Positions 37,942-47,789 of a DNA stretch of 59,696 nt are shown in pieces. A model generated the notes under the pieces. It was not told the origin of the DNA, made no database searches, and saw only the letters and a list, made by a program, of their open reading frames with translations. Positions within the stretch are counted from its first letter, which is position 1. Every line of letters starts with the position of its first letter. The DNA comes from Actinomycetota bacterium (lineage in GTDB: Bacteria; Actinomycetota; Acidimicrobiia; Spongiisociales; UBA5794): the NCBI GenBank assembly GCA_030123765.1, contig JASJXX010000006.1:1-59696 (forward strand), in the 5' to 3' direction. The translations under genes were made by a program, and so were the position numbers.

Positions 37942-38582
37942 AGCAGTGTCCCGTTCTTGATCTCGTGAGTTCTTGTAGTGAGCGTGTTCATACGGTCCCG
38001 GTCATGGGAGACGAGTACCGCTGCGCCCCCCCGATCGACCGTCCGATGCACAAGCGTATCCACGAGATTGATGGCATCCGCGTCGAGAGCCGAGTGCGGT
38101 TCATCGAGGAGCAGCAACTCGGGCCCGGTCATGAGAATTCTGGCGAACTCGGTGCGTCGCTGCATCCCGTGGCTGGAGTGGTCGGCTCTCCTGTCAGCCG
38201 CACCGCCGAGCCCTACGAGCTCGAGTGACCGGAGGGCTTCAGACGTTGGAAGACCCTGTGCGTCAGCAACGAACGCGAGGTTTTCGAGGAGTGTGAGTTC
38301 AGGGTACAGGCCTGGCGTGTGCCCCACGTAGCCAATTCGGTGGCGGACGTCGTAGCGGGCCACGGAGTACATATCTGCGCCGAAGACGGAACAGCGACCG
38401 CCCTGGGGCGGCTGCAGTGTGGCGATCAGGCGAAGCAGCGTCGTCTTACCCGCACCGTTCGACCCGAAGATGCCGACAGCCTCTCCAGCGCGAACGGTGA
38501 GCGACACGTCGTCGAGGATGCGGACTGCACCGGCACGCACCGAGACCCCCTCAAGATCTACGAGCACCGCACCATCAGACAT
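37938..38582 (-). CDS. ccmA: Heme ABC exporter ATP-binding protein CcmA
   Basis: GIFGSNGAGKTTLLR, LLLLDEPHSALDADA, VLVSHD. Confidence 0.92.
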   Translation of the reverse strand: MSDGAVLVDLEGVSVRAGAVRILDDVSLTVRAGEAVGIFGSNGAGKTTLLRLIATLQPPQGGRCSVFGADMYSVARYDVRHRIGYVGHTPGLYPELTLLENLAFVADAQGLPTSEALRSLELVGLGGAADRRADHSSHGMQRRTEFARILMTGPELLLLDEPHSALDADAINLVDTLVHRTVDRGGAAVLVSHDRDRMNTLTTRTHEIKNGTLL

Positions 38583-38711
38583 AGCGGGGAGTGTACGACG
38601 ACGAGACGCAACTATGGAACTGGTGCGCAACGGAATAGGATACCCCTGGGGGTAGTTGGAACTCTTGTTACCCTATCGATCCATCGACGGACAAAACGGA
38701 GAATCACCCTC

Positions 38712-39089
38712 ATGGCCACAGTAGACCTCGCGCTCGACACGATCGAGTCCACGATTGAAGACAATGACATCGTGCTCATCGACTTCTGGGCAGATTGGTG
38801 CGGACCATGCAAGATGTTCGCCCCCACCTTCGAGAAGGTGTCCGAGGAGTATCCAAAAATCGTCTTCGCCAAGGTTGACACCGAGGCCCATCAGGAGCTC
38901 GCCGCACAGTTCCAGATCCGTTCCATCCCCACACTCGTTGTCTTCCGCGACCAGATCGGCATCTTCAGCCAGCCGGGCGCGCTGCCAGAGGAAGGCCTAC
39001 GCGACTTGATCGTTCAGATCGAAGGACTCGACATGGATGGCGTCCGGGCGGAGATCGCGAAGGAGAAATCTGAAGCTGCGGCCATGTGA
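38712..39089 (+). CDS. trxA: Thioredoxin
   Basis: LIDFWADWCGPCKMFAPTFEKV...IRSIPTLVVFRD. Confidence 0.95.
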   Translation: MATVDLALDTIESTIEDNDIVLIDFWADWCGPCKMFAPTFEKVSEEYPKIVFAKVDTEAHQELAAQFQIRSIPTLVVFRDQIGIFSQPGALPEEGLRDLIVQIEGLDMDGVRAEIAKEKSEAAAM

Positions 39090-39145
39090 AAGTGAGCTGT
39101 TGCCACTCCGAGTACCGCTACTCCGTCTCCATCATTCGCTCAGGC

Positions 39146-40177
39146 TCAGTCTGAGGTGAGGCCCCACTCCGAGAAGGTGGCGACCTCCGTGACAGACGCG
39201 GCGGCGAGCTTGACGATGGGGAGAGCGGCGAGCGCACCCGATCCCTCCCCCAGGCGCATGTGAAGGTCCAGGATGGGCTTCCGCCCAAGCTTCTCCAGGA
39301 GCAGTCGGTGTCCCGGCTCCGAAGAAACATGGGCCGGCCAGCAGTGGTCCAGCGCACCGGGTCGTGCACATTCGAGAGGCATCAGCGATGAAGCGACCAC
39401 ATACCCGTCGAGAAGCACCGGTATTGATCGGTGGCGAGCTTCGATCGCAGCACCTGCCATTGCGACCATTTCGGATCCACCAAGATGTCTGAGCGCCTCG
39501 ATTGGTTGCACGTCACCTGTCCGTTGCACACTCTCGCTGACGACCGATGCCTTGTGTGCGATGCCGGCTTCGTTGACTCCCGTCCCTGGACCAACCCACT
39601 TGGTGGCCGGAGAGCCGAAGAGTGATGTCGCTATTGCTGCCGCTGGCGTTGTGTTCCCTATGCCCATCTCACCGAGAATGAGGAGATCGGTGTCAAGCTC
39701 GGCGACTGCTCTTCTTCCTGCGAGGAGAGCTTGCTCGAATTCGTCGGGATCGAGGGCTGGCTCGATCCGAATGTTGCCTGTGGGTCGCCCTACTCCAACA
39801 TCGACGACGACGAGGTCCACCTCGAGATGTCTCGCCATCACTGCCGCGGTCGCGACTCCTGCATTCAGGGCGTCCAACATTGCTCGGGTGATTGACTGGT
39901 CGTACGCGCTGACACCCTCCGAAGCGACTCCGTGATCGGCGACGAAGATCACCGCTGCCGGTCGTTCCACGATGGGTCGGGGGCTCCTCTGCCACTCCGC
40001 TAGCCAGACCGCGATCTCGTCGAGTCGCGACAGCGCCCCCGCGGGGCGCAGCACGTTGAGAGACCGTTGCCGAACAGCCTCTCCCGACGCAGTGTCCGGT
40101 CCTGGTAGGTCGCTGAGACCGAGTAGGTCAGCCACGCTTAAAATCCATCTTGTGGGCTCCACGCGGCTGCTGGACAT
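39146..40177 (-). CDS. cobT: Nicotinate-nucleotide--dimethylbenzimidazole phosphoribosyltransferase
   Basis: FVADHGVASEGVSAYDQSIT, GEMGIGNTTPAAAI, GPGTGVNEAGIAHK. Confidence 0.93.
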   Translation of the reverse strand: MSSSRVEPTRWILSVADLLGLSDLPGPDTASGEAVRQRSLNVLRPAGALSRLDEIAVWLAEWQRSPRPIVERPAAVIFVADHGVASEGVSAYDQSITRAMLDALNAGVATAAVMARHLEVDLVVVDVGVGRPTGNIRIEPALDPDEFEQALLAGRRAVAELDTDLLILGEMGIGNTTPAAAIATSLFGSPATKWVGPGTGVNEAGIAHKASVVSESVQRTGDVQPIEALRHLGGSEMVAMAGAAIEARHRSIPVLLDGYVVASSLMPLECARPGALDHCWPAHVSSEPGHRLLLEKLGRKPILDLHMRLGEGSGALAALPIVKLAAASVTEVATFSEWGLTSD

Positions 40178-40259
40178 GGTTCCACATACTGCTTCCTAGG
40201 TTGCGTTCAAGGGGCTCTGCTGCGATCCACTCTCGGCGGCCATCTCCTGCCTCCTGCCC

Positions 40260-40481
40260 TCACCTATCCGGCGGGGGAGAGAAGAGGGGGGCGAGCAGCT
40301 CCTGGGCCCGCTCCAGGTCGTCACGTTCCACCATCACGGAGAGCTCATACCCGCCGAGCAGTCCCGGGTCGGTGATGAGTGAGGCGGGGACTCCCTCATC
40401 GACCAACAGTCCCCATGCTTCTTCGGCCTTGCTGCGATCGTCAAAAAGTGCTGCGACTACGAGGTTGCCAAGGATGGACAT
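40260..40481 (-). CDS. DUF2007-like putative signal transducing protein
   Basis: LVVAALFDDRSKAEEAWGLLVDEGVPASLIT...VMVERDDLERAQELL. Confidence 0.6.
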   Translation of the reverse strand: MSILGNLVVAALFDDRSKAEEAWGLLVDEGVPASLITDPGLLGGYELSVMVERDDLERAQELLAPLFSPPPDR

Positions 40482-41812
40482 CAGCCGCCCGCTCCGCCTG
40501 TGAAGTTCCATTGCGCGAGGCGCATGGAAGGGGCGTGGATGAAGGTCGGCCCGAACTCCGAATCGGCGAACCGAGCATCACTGCCGATTCCCTCAACTCT
40601 CCCGGGTGCCATCGCGTCAACGAAGGACTGCGTGAACCGCATGTCTGTGACGGGGTGTGTGATTTCGCCGTTCTCGATCATGAACGTCCCGTTCCGTGTC
40701 AGTCCGGTGACTACAAGCGTCTTCGGGTCGAGCACTCTGCAGTAGTTGAAGGTCGATACGTAGATGCCGCGGTCGATCCCTGCGATCAGCTCCTCGACAG
40801 AGTTGTTGCCTTCGTCGAGGAACAGGTTTTCGGCGAACGGCCCCCACATCGCCGAATCCGGTGCCGCGTGGCCCGTGGAGACCGTCGCGGCTTTGCGTGC
40901 CGTCCTGCGGGTATGGAGCAGCGATGTCGACACACCACTCCGCACGAGGTCGACGCGGCTCTTGGATGTGCCCTCGCTATCGAAGGGGAGATAGAGCGCC
41001 CGCGAGTCCGTCGGATCGTCCCAGATGCTGATCGTCTCATCGAACTGCTGTTCACCGAGGTTGACGAACGACATCTCTTCCTCAGACATCTTCGCGTTGA
41101 ACCCGTAGACGTTCAGGAACACCGCGATGGTCGCTATGCACTCTGGCGAGAGCACTACCCGGTACTTGCCGGGTTTCGTGTCGATGGCACCGATACCGTC
41201 GCGTGCTCGTTGTGCTGCAAGCGCACCGACCGCGCCAGCATCGATGCTGGAGAGCGCCATGGCAGCTGCGTGTCCCGAGCCTGCGGAGGAGGGTGTCTGG
41301 TGGATGCCGTCGACTACCGCAGTCGTGAAGCGCCCGTGCACTTGACGCCCTGCGGTGTTCCCGTAGGCGCGTCGACGGGCCTCCGTCTGGCAGTAACCCG
41401 CGCCGAGGAGACCCTCTCCCGCATCTACGAACGCTCTGACGGCTTCAGCCCGTGCTGTCGGATCGGCCGAGGCTGTGGTGTGATCCCAGTGGTCGATAGC
41501 GGTGAACCCCGTCGGGCCACCGAGACCAGCCCAGTCCTCATCCACCGGCTGGCCTGCAGCGGTCTCGATCGTCGCGTCCACGAAGCGAGTCAACCCCTCG
41601 TGAGTGGTAGCCGTGGTGGTTGAGCTGGCAACTCTGCCTTCCAATGCGACCCTGAGGGTCACCTGTTCGACATCCTCAGAGACGTTCTGGTGGATGAAGG
41701 AGTTTGCGAACCGGGTGAGGGAGGTCACGCCAACGTCGGCAAGCACTTCCGCTTCGGCGCGGCCACCGACAATCTCAAGCGTCTCGTTTACGAGATTCTG
41801 TTCCCTGTTCAT
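40481..41812 (-). CDS. tldE: TldD/PmbA family metallopeptidase, PmbA/TldE subunit
   Basis: Pairs with tldD; KPGKYRVVLSPECIA, GIYVSTFNYCRVLDPKTLVVTGLTRNGTFMIENGEI. Confidence 0.88.
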   Translation of the reverse strand: MNREQNLVNETLEIVGGRAEAEVLADVGVTSLTRFANSFIHQNVSEDVEQVTLRVALEGRVASSTTTATTHEGLTRFVDATIETAAGQPVDEDWAGLGGPTGFTAIDHWDHTTASADPTARAEAVRAFVDAGEGLLGAGYCQTEARRRAYGNTAGRQVHGRFTTAVVDGIHQTPSSAGSGHAAAMALSSIDAGAVGALAAQRARDGIGAIDTKPGKYRVVLSPECIATIAVFLNVYGFNAKMSEEEMSFVNLGEQQFDETISIWDDPTDSRALYLPFDSEGTSKSRVDLVRSGVSTSLLHTRRTARKAATVSTGHAAPDSAMWGPFAENLFLDEGNNSVEELIAGIDRGIYVSTFNYCRVLDPKTLVVTGLTRNGTFMIENGEITHPVTDMRFTQSFVDAMAPGRVEGIGSDARFADSEFGPTFIHAPSMRLAQWNFTGGAGG

Positions 41813-43248
41813 GCCCTCACCCCCACGCGTATGTTGGCGAACCGCCCTGGCGATGCCGAGTGGCCGGTGTGGGCGACCTGCATCGGTTGGCCCTTTCCAC
41901 AGTTCGGGGTACCCCAGTGCACCCACTCTGCCTCTCCGGCGAGGCGGTCGAGCGAACCCCAGAACTGTGGCGTGATACCTGTATACGTCGGATTCTTGAG
42001 CATCCTGCCGAGTCTGCCGTTCTTGACTTCCCAGGCGATCTCCGTTCCGAACTGGAAGTTGAGCCGTCGATCGTCGATCGACCATGACCGGTTCGTTGAC
42101 ATGTACACGCCGTCATCGGTGTCGGCGATGATGTCGTCAAGAGTTCCTTCTCCAGGGAGGAGGCCGACGTTGGTCATACGCACCATCGGCAGACGGTTGA
42201 AGCCATCGGCCCTGACCATGCCACCAGGTGGCAGGCCGGCGATCGCTGCGGAGTCTCTCCCCGAGAGCACGCCGACCCAGGTTCCGTTCCTAACGATGTC
42301 AACCGACTGAGCGGGCGTGCCCTCGTCGTCATACCCGAACGTCCCGAGGGCACCAGGCAACGTCGCGTCAGCGGTGATGTTCATCAGGTCTGATCCGTAC
42401 CGGTGACTGTGGAGCTTCGACAACTGGAGGTGGCTGGTACCGGCGAACGCGGCTTCCCATCCAAGGATTCGATCAAGTTCGATCGCGTGACCAACCGACT
42501 CGTGGATCTGGAGAGCGAGCTGTGACGCCTCAAGAATGAGGCTGGTCTCGCGTTCCTCCATCTCATCCGCGGTGAGGAGCGCTACGGCCTCTTCGGCGAT
42601 CCTCTGCGCATTCTCTTCGTAGTCCCATGCACGGATCGTCTCGAAACCGCCGGTCTCATACTGGCCGAAGGACTGGGGGTAGGAGCGCCGTTGCGTCTCA
42701 CGCTCCCCGATCGCAGTGGCATCGTATCCCCCTCCCGACTCGATGATGTGCTGGTGGATGCGGTGCCCCTGGGAGGAGACGAACCACTTGTTCGTGTCAT
42801 AGAAAGTCAGGCTTCCGACCGCAATGGCGACGCCCTCGACGCTCTGCAGCGTCTTGGTGACGTTGATGAGCATGTCGACCTTCTCCGACGTCGCGACGAG
42901 GAAGGGGTCCTCTTCGTACGGCGTCTCCCAGAAGTCTTCCACAACGGGGACATCGGCGAACTCCATCGGAGGACCGGGCACGATCGCCGATGCTTTCGCG
43001 ATCGCTGACGCACGCTCCCCGGCCGACCGAATGCTCTCATTCGACAGGTCCGCGGTTGCTGCGAACCCCCAGGACGATCCGATGAGCGCGCGGACACCGA
43101 CTCCAACGGTCTCGGATCGATCCATCTGGTCAAGGTTCTGATTGCGGACGTTGATGGACTCCGTCTTCGTTATGACCACTCGTGCATCTGCGTAGGTGGC
43201 TCCTGCATCGAGAGCCCCTTGGGCGGCAAGACTTGCTTCGTCGAACAC
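41809..43248 (-). CDS. tldD: Metalloprotease TldD
   Basis: ALQIHESVGHAIELDRILGWEAAFAG zinc motif. Confidence 0.92.
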   Translation of the reverse strand: MFDEASLAAQGALDAGATYADARVVITKTESINVRNQNLDQMDRSETVGVGVRALIGSSWGFAATADLSNESIRSAGERASAIAKASAIVPGPPMEFADVPVVEDFWETPYEEDPFLVATSEKVDMLINVTKTLQSVEGVAIAVGSLTFYDTNKWFVSSQGHRIHQHIIESGGGYDATAIGERETQRRSYPQSFGQYETGGFETIRAWDYEENAQRIAEEAVALLTADEMEERETSLILEASQLALQIHESVGHAIELDRILGWEAAFAGTSHLQLSKLHSHRYGSDLMNITADATLPGALGTFGYDDEGTPAQSVDIVRNGTWVGVLSGRDSAAIAGLPPGGMVRADGFNRLPMVRMTNVGLLPGEGTLDDIIADTDDGVYMSTNRSWSIDDRRLNFQFGTEIAWEVKNGRLGRMLKNPTYTGITPQFWGSLDRLAGEAEWVHWGTPNCGKGQPMQVAHTGHSASPGRFANIRVGVRA

Positions 43249-43334
43249 TCTTCCTCCGTACCGGTTGACGACGTCAGCCTACGTGCGATGTGCAGAGTAC
43301 GAGCAGCGGCTCGCGCGGAGAGATCAGTGAACTT

Positions 43335-44657
43335 CTACGAACAGCTTTCGACGGTCTCACCTGTGCGTCCGGGCTGTATAACGATCTTGAGTGCTGCGTG
43401 TGCCGAGCGGAGGGAGTTCTCGACGTCGCGTGGTGTGCGGCCTTGCGCGAAGAGGAATCCGAGGTAGCGGTTCCCTTCAGGGAGTGGGATTGCCTGCTTT
43501 CCGATGGGGATCGTCTGGTCGAACCCGGTAACGCCGGGCACAGCGAGAGCCTCGTCTACGCCCTCGATCGAGACAAGGATCCCAGCCTCAGGAATGGGCA
43601 GCATGAGCGCGCCGGTCGCGGCCCAAGCGGCATCCAGCCCGGAGCCCGGCAGCCCGAGAGCGCTACGAAGGATCACAGACTCGAGCGATTCACCGAGGAG
43701 GCCGAAGATGAGCGCTCGCCCGCACAGGCCGCCGATGGAGCGTGCAGCGAGCTCGATGAGGACGACTCCATCGGGCCCGCATCTCACCTCGGCGTGGATA
43801 GGTCCCGTTACCAGGCCCAAGGCGATCGCAGCATCCTGGGCGACCGAGATGATCTCGGCCTGTACCGCCTCGTCGTGACGAGAGGGTGTGACGAACATGG
43901 TCTCCTCGAAGAAGGGGCCATCGAGGGGGTCCGGCTTATCGAGGAGCGCGAGAACCGAGAGGCTGCCGCGGTTGAGCATCCCCTCAACCGCTACCTCGGG
44001 GCCGGGTACGAAGGACTCCACTAGGAGCTTCCCTTCAGGGTCACCGCCCGCGTTCTGCACGATGTTCCGTATGCGAATCTCGGCTTGAGAAGCGGCCTCA
44101 TCGTTATCGACCCGGATCACGCCTTGGCTCGCGGATAGGCCCCTCGGCTTCACAACACAGGGGTACCCCAGTGCCGACGCTTCCCGAGGCACGCGGCCGT
44201 GGGCAGCGAGCCGGAACGCCGGTTGGGGAACGCCCGCACTGGCGAGCAGCCCGCGCATATGCGCCTTGTCCCTGGTTGCCTGCACGGCGGCAACAGGGTT
44301 CGCATCCATGCCGAGCATGTTCGACGCCAGCGCAGCGATGACTACACCGCGGTCATCGGCAGCGACCACAGCATCAGAAGATGGCCTGAGATTCGCGATG
44401 CGCGATGCAGACCACTCTGGGCGTGCGAAGTCGATTCCCAGAGTGCGGGACCGTCCGAGATTGCTCATCGGAACTTCACCGTCGGACGCGACGACGAGGT
44501 CGACGCGCAGGGAGCGAGCCGCCGCGACGAAGTCCGCGGTGCGGTAACTCCCCGCAGGCAGAACGAGAACAACGAGAAGATGTCGCCTTTTACGCGGTGG
44601 CGCGTCCGTATCATCAAGATCCCAAAGATGTCCACCGGGCGATAGGTTTGCTGTCAT
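43335..44657 (-). CDS. ATP-grasp domain protein
   Basis: YPCVVKPRGLSASQGVIRVDN, LLVESFVPGPEVAVEGML, HAEVRCGPDGVVLIELAARSIGG. Confidence 0.85.
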   Translation of the reverse strand: MTANLSPGGHLWDLDDTDAPPRKRRHLLVVLVLPAGSYRTADFVAAARSLRVDLVVASDGEVPMSNLGRSRTLGIDFARPEWSASRIANLRPSSDAVVAADDRGVVIAALASNMLGMDANPVAAVQATRDKAHMRGLLASAGVPQPAFRLAAHGRVPREASALGYPCVVKPRGLSASQGVIRVDNDEAASQAEIRIRNIVQNAGGDPEGKLLVESFVPGPEVAVEGMLNRGSLSVLALLDKPDPLDGPFFEETMFVTPSRHDEAVQAEIISVAQDAAIALGLVTGPIHAEVRCGPDGVVLIELAARSIGGLCGRALIFGLLGESLESVILRSALGLPGSGLDAAWAATGALMLPIPEAGILVSIEGVDEALAVPGVTGFDQTIPIGKQAIPLPEGNRYLGFLFAQGRTPRDVENSLRSAHAALKIVIQPGRTGETVESCS

Positions 44658-45288
44658 GAATCCTGATTCTCGCATCCTGACGATCACTGAAGGTGCGCTC
44701 AAGAAGATCCTTGAGATCCGCTCGACAGAGAACGACGCCGAGACTCTCGCTCTTGTCCTCGCGATCGCCGGTGCCCAGGGAACCGAGTTCAGCTACTCCA
44801 TGCACATGACGAGAGTCGACATGCTAGACGCGGACGATGTCGTCGAGTACCACGGAGAACTCCCCGTCGCGATACCCGCGGGGAGCGTCGGGAACCTGAC
44901 CGGAGCGACACTCGAGGTATCAAGGAATCTGCTGAAGCCAGGACTGAGCATCGAGAATCCGAACTCGCCTTCGCCGAAGATCCTCGGCGATGGGCCGCCA
45001 CTGGATCTCTCGGGCCCCGTCGCCGAACAGGTTGATCAGGTGATCCAGACGCAGATCAACCCATCGATCGCCTCCCACGGAGGGGTGGCTGAGCTGGTCG
45101 CGGTGGAGGAGGGCGTCGCGTACGTGCGCCTCGGAGGTGCCTGCCAGGGCTGCGGACTTGCGGACGTGACGTTGTCACAAGGCATCGAGACGACGATCGT
45201 TGCATCGGTACCCGAGGTGCATCAGGTCATTGACGTGACCGATCACAACTCGGGCGAGAACCCTTACTACGAACAGTCCAAGAAGTAG
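44656..45288 (+). CDS. NfuA-like Fe-S biogenesis protein
   Basis: Degenerate A-type N-terminal domain plus NifU C-terminal domain; INPSIASHGGVAELVAVEEGVAYVRLGGACQGCGLADVTL. Confidence 0.88.
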   Translation: MNPDSRILTITEGALKKILEIRSTENDAETLALVLAIAGAQGTEFSYSMHMTRVDMLDADDVVEYHGELPVAIPAGSVGNLTGATLEVSRNLLKPGLSIENPNSPSPKILGDGPPLDLSGPVAEQVDQVIQTQINPSIASHGGVAELVAVEEGVAYVRLGGACQGCGLADVTLSQGIETTIVASVPEVHQVIDVTDHNSGENPYYEQSKK

Positions 45289-45294
45289 CGAGCG

Positions 45295-45317
45295 CCTCGC
45301 ACGTGCTACGTGCGGGG
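45295..45317. terminator. Hairpin between convergent nfuA-like and dtxR-like genes
   Basis: CCTCGCACGT-GCT-ACGTGCGGGG (10-bp stem with one G-T wobble), overlaps the minus-strand stop codon. Confidence 0.45.
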
Positions 45318-45968
45318 TGCTGCGTGGATCTCTGCGGCTACCTCGGCGACGACGTGCACGGCCCCGGCCGGGCCCCGCACGAGGATCGATCCGTCGGCTC
45401 CGACGCCGAGGATCGTCAAATCGGTGCCTTCGACGATTCGCTGCGATCGTAGAAACGACGCGCTCTCCCTCCCGACTCCGGCGACCACAACCATCTCACC
45501 AACGTCGAACTCTGTCAGCGGAGTTGTATCCACGGGCTTCAACCCTGACCCGCCCGGTATCGGTCTACCTCTCGGCCCGGTCTTCGGGTCTCCGAGGAAG
45601 GAGGCGAGCCGGTCAGCGACCACTTCGGGTGTGACGTGCTCCATCTCACACGCCACCTCGTCAGCTTTCACAGGAGTGAGCCCGAGATGGTCGGCGAGAA
45701 AGCGTCCCCACAGGCGCCGGTTACGTAACACGATGTTGGCGAGGTCCTCGCCTGCGTCGGTCAACGTCACTCCCTTGTACGGCGTGTAGCTCAGGAGTCC
45801 GAAGCCCTCGAGTTTCTTGATCATCTGGTTCGCAGAGACGGATGAGACCTCAAGGGCACTCGCGATCTCGGAGACGGGGATCGGGGGTGCGGTCCCGTCC
45901 TCAGCGGCGCGGGCGACCGTGATGAGGTACATCTCCTCAGCTTCAGATGTCACATGGGTGCCCGGCAT
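45306..45968 (-). CDS. DtxR/MntR-family metal-dependent transcriptional regulator
   Basis: SEAEEMYLITVARAAEDG...SALEVSSVSANQMIKKLEGFGLLSYTPYKGVTLTDAG...CEMEHVTPEVVADRLASFLG. Confidence 0.92.
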   Translation of the reverse strand: MPGTHVTSEAEEMYLITVARAAEDGTAPPIPVSEIASALEVSSVSANQMIKKLEGFGLLSYTPYKGVTLTDAGEDLANIVLRNRRLWGRFLADHLGLTPVKADEVACEMEHVTPEVVADRLASFLGDPKTGPRGRPIPGGSGLKPVDTTPLTEFDVGEMVVVAGVGRESASFLRSQRIVEGTDLTILGVGADGSILVRGPAGAVHVVAEVAAEIHAAPRT

Positions 45969-45991
45969 CACAGAGAGCTTATCGCCAAGAG

Positions 45992-46915
45992 CTACGGCGC
46001 GACGACGGAGACGACCGGAACCTCGACGGAGACGCCCGGTTCGGTTACCACCGAGACGAAGAACTCGACCGTGATACCTGTCGGCGCACTCGACTCTGAG
46101 AGCGCCTGACCGGTGGGTGCGAGCAGTGCCTGGCCGCGAGTGTTCCACAACGGCGGAAGTGGCGATCCGATAGGAGCGTCGAGAGGCGCCGCATGTGAGG
46201 AGGTGAGGACGGTCGGGTCAGTGGTGCCATCCAATGTCACAACGACCTCCACTTTCGCAGCGATACCACCCTCCAGGTGCCATCGTATCGACCCCCAGGT
46301 GTCGCCGATCACCAGCTCATCGATGACGATCGTGTGATCCCCCACGGTGATCGTGTAGCTGCTGAGCGTTCCAGGGAGGCTCCCAGGGAGCAACACCCGG
46401 TCCGTCACATGCTCGACGGTGCCCGGAAGAATCGCGTTCAACACCACGCTATCGGGGAGGAGCATCTGGTCGAATTCAATGGTGACACTGCCAGGAACCC
46501 CCACCGCCGCATACTGGTGCACCATTCCTGCTTCGTCGCCCGGCACTCGGAGTGACCAGGCAGCTACCTCGGGAAGCGTCACCGACGCGGGGTCCCTCCC
46601 ACCAATCACAGCGGATGAGACGAAGATGATCACTCGATCTGATCCAGCCTTTATCACGTCGGCACGGAACGCCACGGTCCCGGTGACTGCCGCGTAGCCA
46701 TCCGGGAATCCGGTTGCCTGCTGTGCAGTGGCGGGCAGGGCTGTGGGGACCGTCCCGGCCTCACCGGGTCCGGTGACGACGGAGAAGATGACGAAAGACG
46801 CCATGAGCAGTGCACCAAGGATCGTCGCAGCTACCGGCGCCCCCCATGGAATGACATCGGACGCGTCGTCTTGGGAGCGAGAACGTGACGGCTCTTGGAG
46901 ACTCGGGTCACTCAT
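45992..46915 (-). CDS. Uncharacterised membrane-anchored extracytoplasmic protein
   Basis: Single N-terminal TM then long beta-rich-looking domain; translationally coupled to next upstream gene. Confidence 0.6.
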   Translation of the reverse strand: MSDPSLQEPSRSRSQDDASDVIPWGAPVAATILGALLMASFVIFSVVTGPGEAGTVPTALPATAQQATGFPDGYAAVTGTVAFRADVIKAGSDRVIIFVSSAVIGGRDPASVTLPEVAAWSLRVPGDEAGMVHQYAAVGVPGSVTIEFDQMLLPDSVVLNAILPGTVEHVTDRVLLPGSLPGTLSSYTITVGDHTIVIDELVIGDTWGSIRWHLEGGIAAKVEVVVTLDGTTDPTVLTSSHAAPLDAPIGSPLPPLWNTRGQALLAPTGQALSESSAPTGITVEFFVSVVTEPGVSVEVPVVSVVAP

Positions 46916-47703
46916 CCGAATTTCCCGATGGAGACGCGGTATCTACCTTCGATCTCGATCCACTGCGTTCCGTGCGCTCTCAGCCGGATCGTCTCAGGCA
47001 GGTCTCCTCCGACCCACGTGAGATCCACGCGGAGTCGCCCTGCCTCGCGCACTGCCGGGCGCCACCCCGGACCTGCACCCTCGATCCAGATCATGGGGAT
47101 CGCTGGATCACCGACATCGATGCGGATGTGCACGATCGTGTTGGCACCCTCTTCGGAGACGCGGAGCAACTCGATCGAGACGCCATCGATGATCTCTACC
47201 CTCGGATTCGTCTCCGAGAGACCGAAGAAGACATTGAGCGGGTACGCCGCGAGTGGATTGATGATCTCCACCACATCGATCTCGGCCGCTCGAGCGCCTT
47301 GCGGCAGATCGAAGAGAGCGACGCGTGTGTCGGGATCTGCAGGCCCGCCCTCGATCATTGTTGACCCGATCCGCAGCACCCATTTCGAGGGGAGCAGGAA
47401 GGGTCCTGTGTCAGGCATGCCTGCGATCGGGGAGCGAGAGACGAGGTCGTATCTGATCGAGAGCGAGGAACCGTCCTGTCGCACGGAGAGCGGAATCACT
47501 GCGGTCGACGCGATGAGTGTCTCGTCAGGGTCGACGAAGTACCCACTCGAGGGGTAGGTCGGCGCGGTGATGCTCGATCCAGGCAGGGAGCGGGTGACGT
47601 CATCCGTCCGCACCTCGCGGATCACACGTACACCGATGCCCCCCGCAGCGAGTACACCGATGAGGAACGCGACGATAGTGAGCGAGACGGTTTGAGCCTT
47701 CAC
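46912..47703 (-). CDS. Uncharacterised membrane-anchored extracytoplasmic protein
   Basis: N-terminal TM MKAQTVSLTIVAFLIGVLAAGGIGV; 4-nt overlap with downstream gene. Confidence 0.6.
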   Translation of the reverse strand: MKAQTVSLTIVAFLIGVLAAGGIGVRVIREVRTDDVTRSLPGSSITAPTYPSSGYFVDPDETLIASTAVIPLSVRQDGSSLSIRYDLVSRSPIAGMPDTGPFLLPSKWVLRIGSTMIEGGPADPDTRVALFDLPQGARAAEIDVVEIINPLAAYPLNVFFGLSETNPRVEIIDGVSIELLRVSEEGANTIVHIRIDVGDPAIPMIWIEGAGPGWRPAVREAGRLRVDLTWVGGDLPETIRLRAHGTQWIEIEGRYRVSIGKFG

Positions 47704-47789
47704 GACGCCCGAGGGTACGCCGCCCCGCCGTTTGTGCGTATCCGGGCCGCGCAGGGACTCAGCTACGCACAGACGGATAGGGTGAAGCG

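Noticed and set aside
39090-39145. Terminator between convergent trxA and cobT
   Set aside because: Only short, imperfect complementarity (CTCAG-T-CTGAG); not convincing.
40178-40260. Possible cobalamin riboswitch upstream of cobT
   Set aside because: Gap is short and I could not find a B12-box-like sequence.
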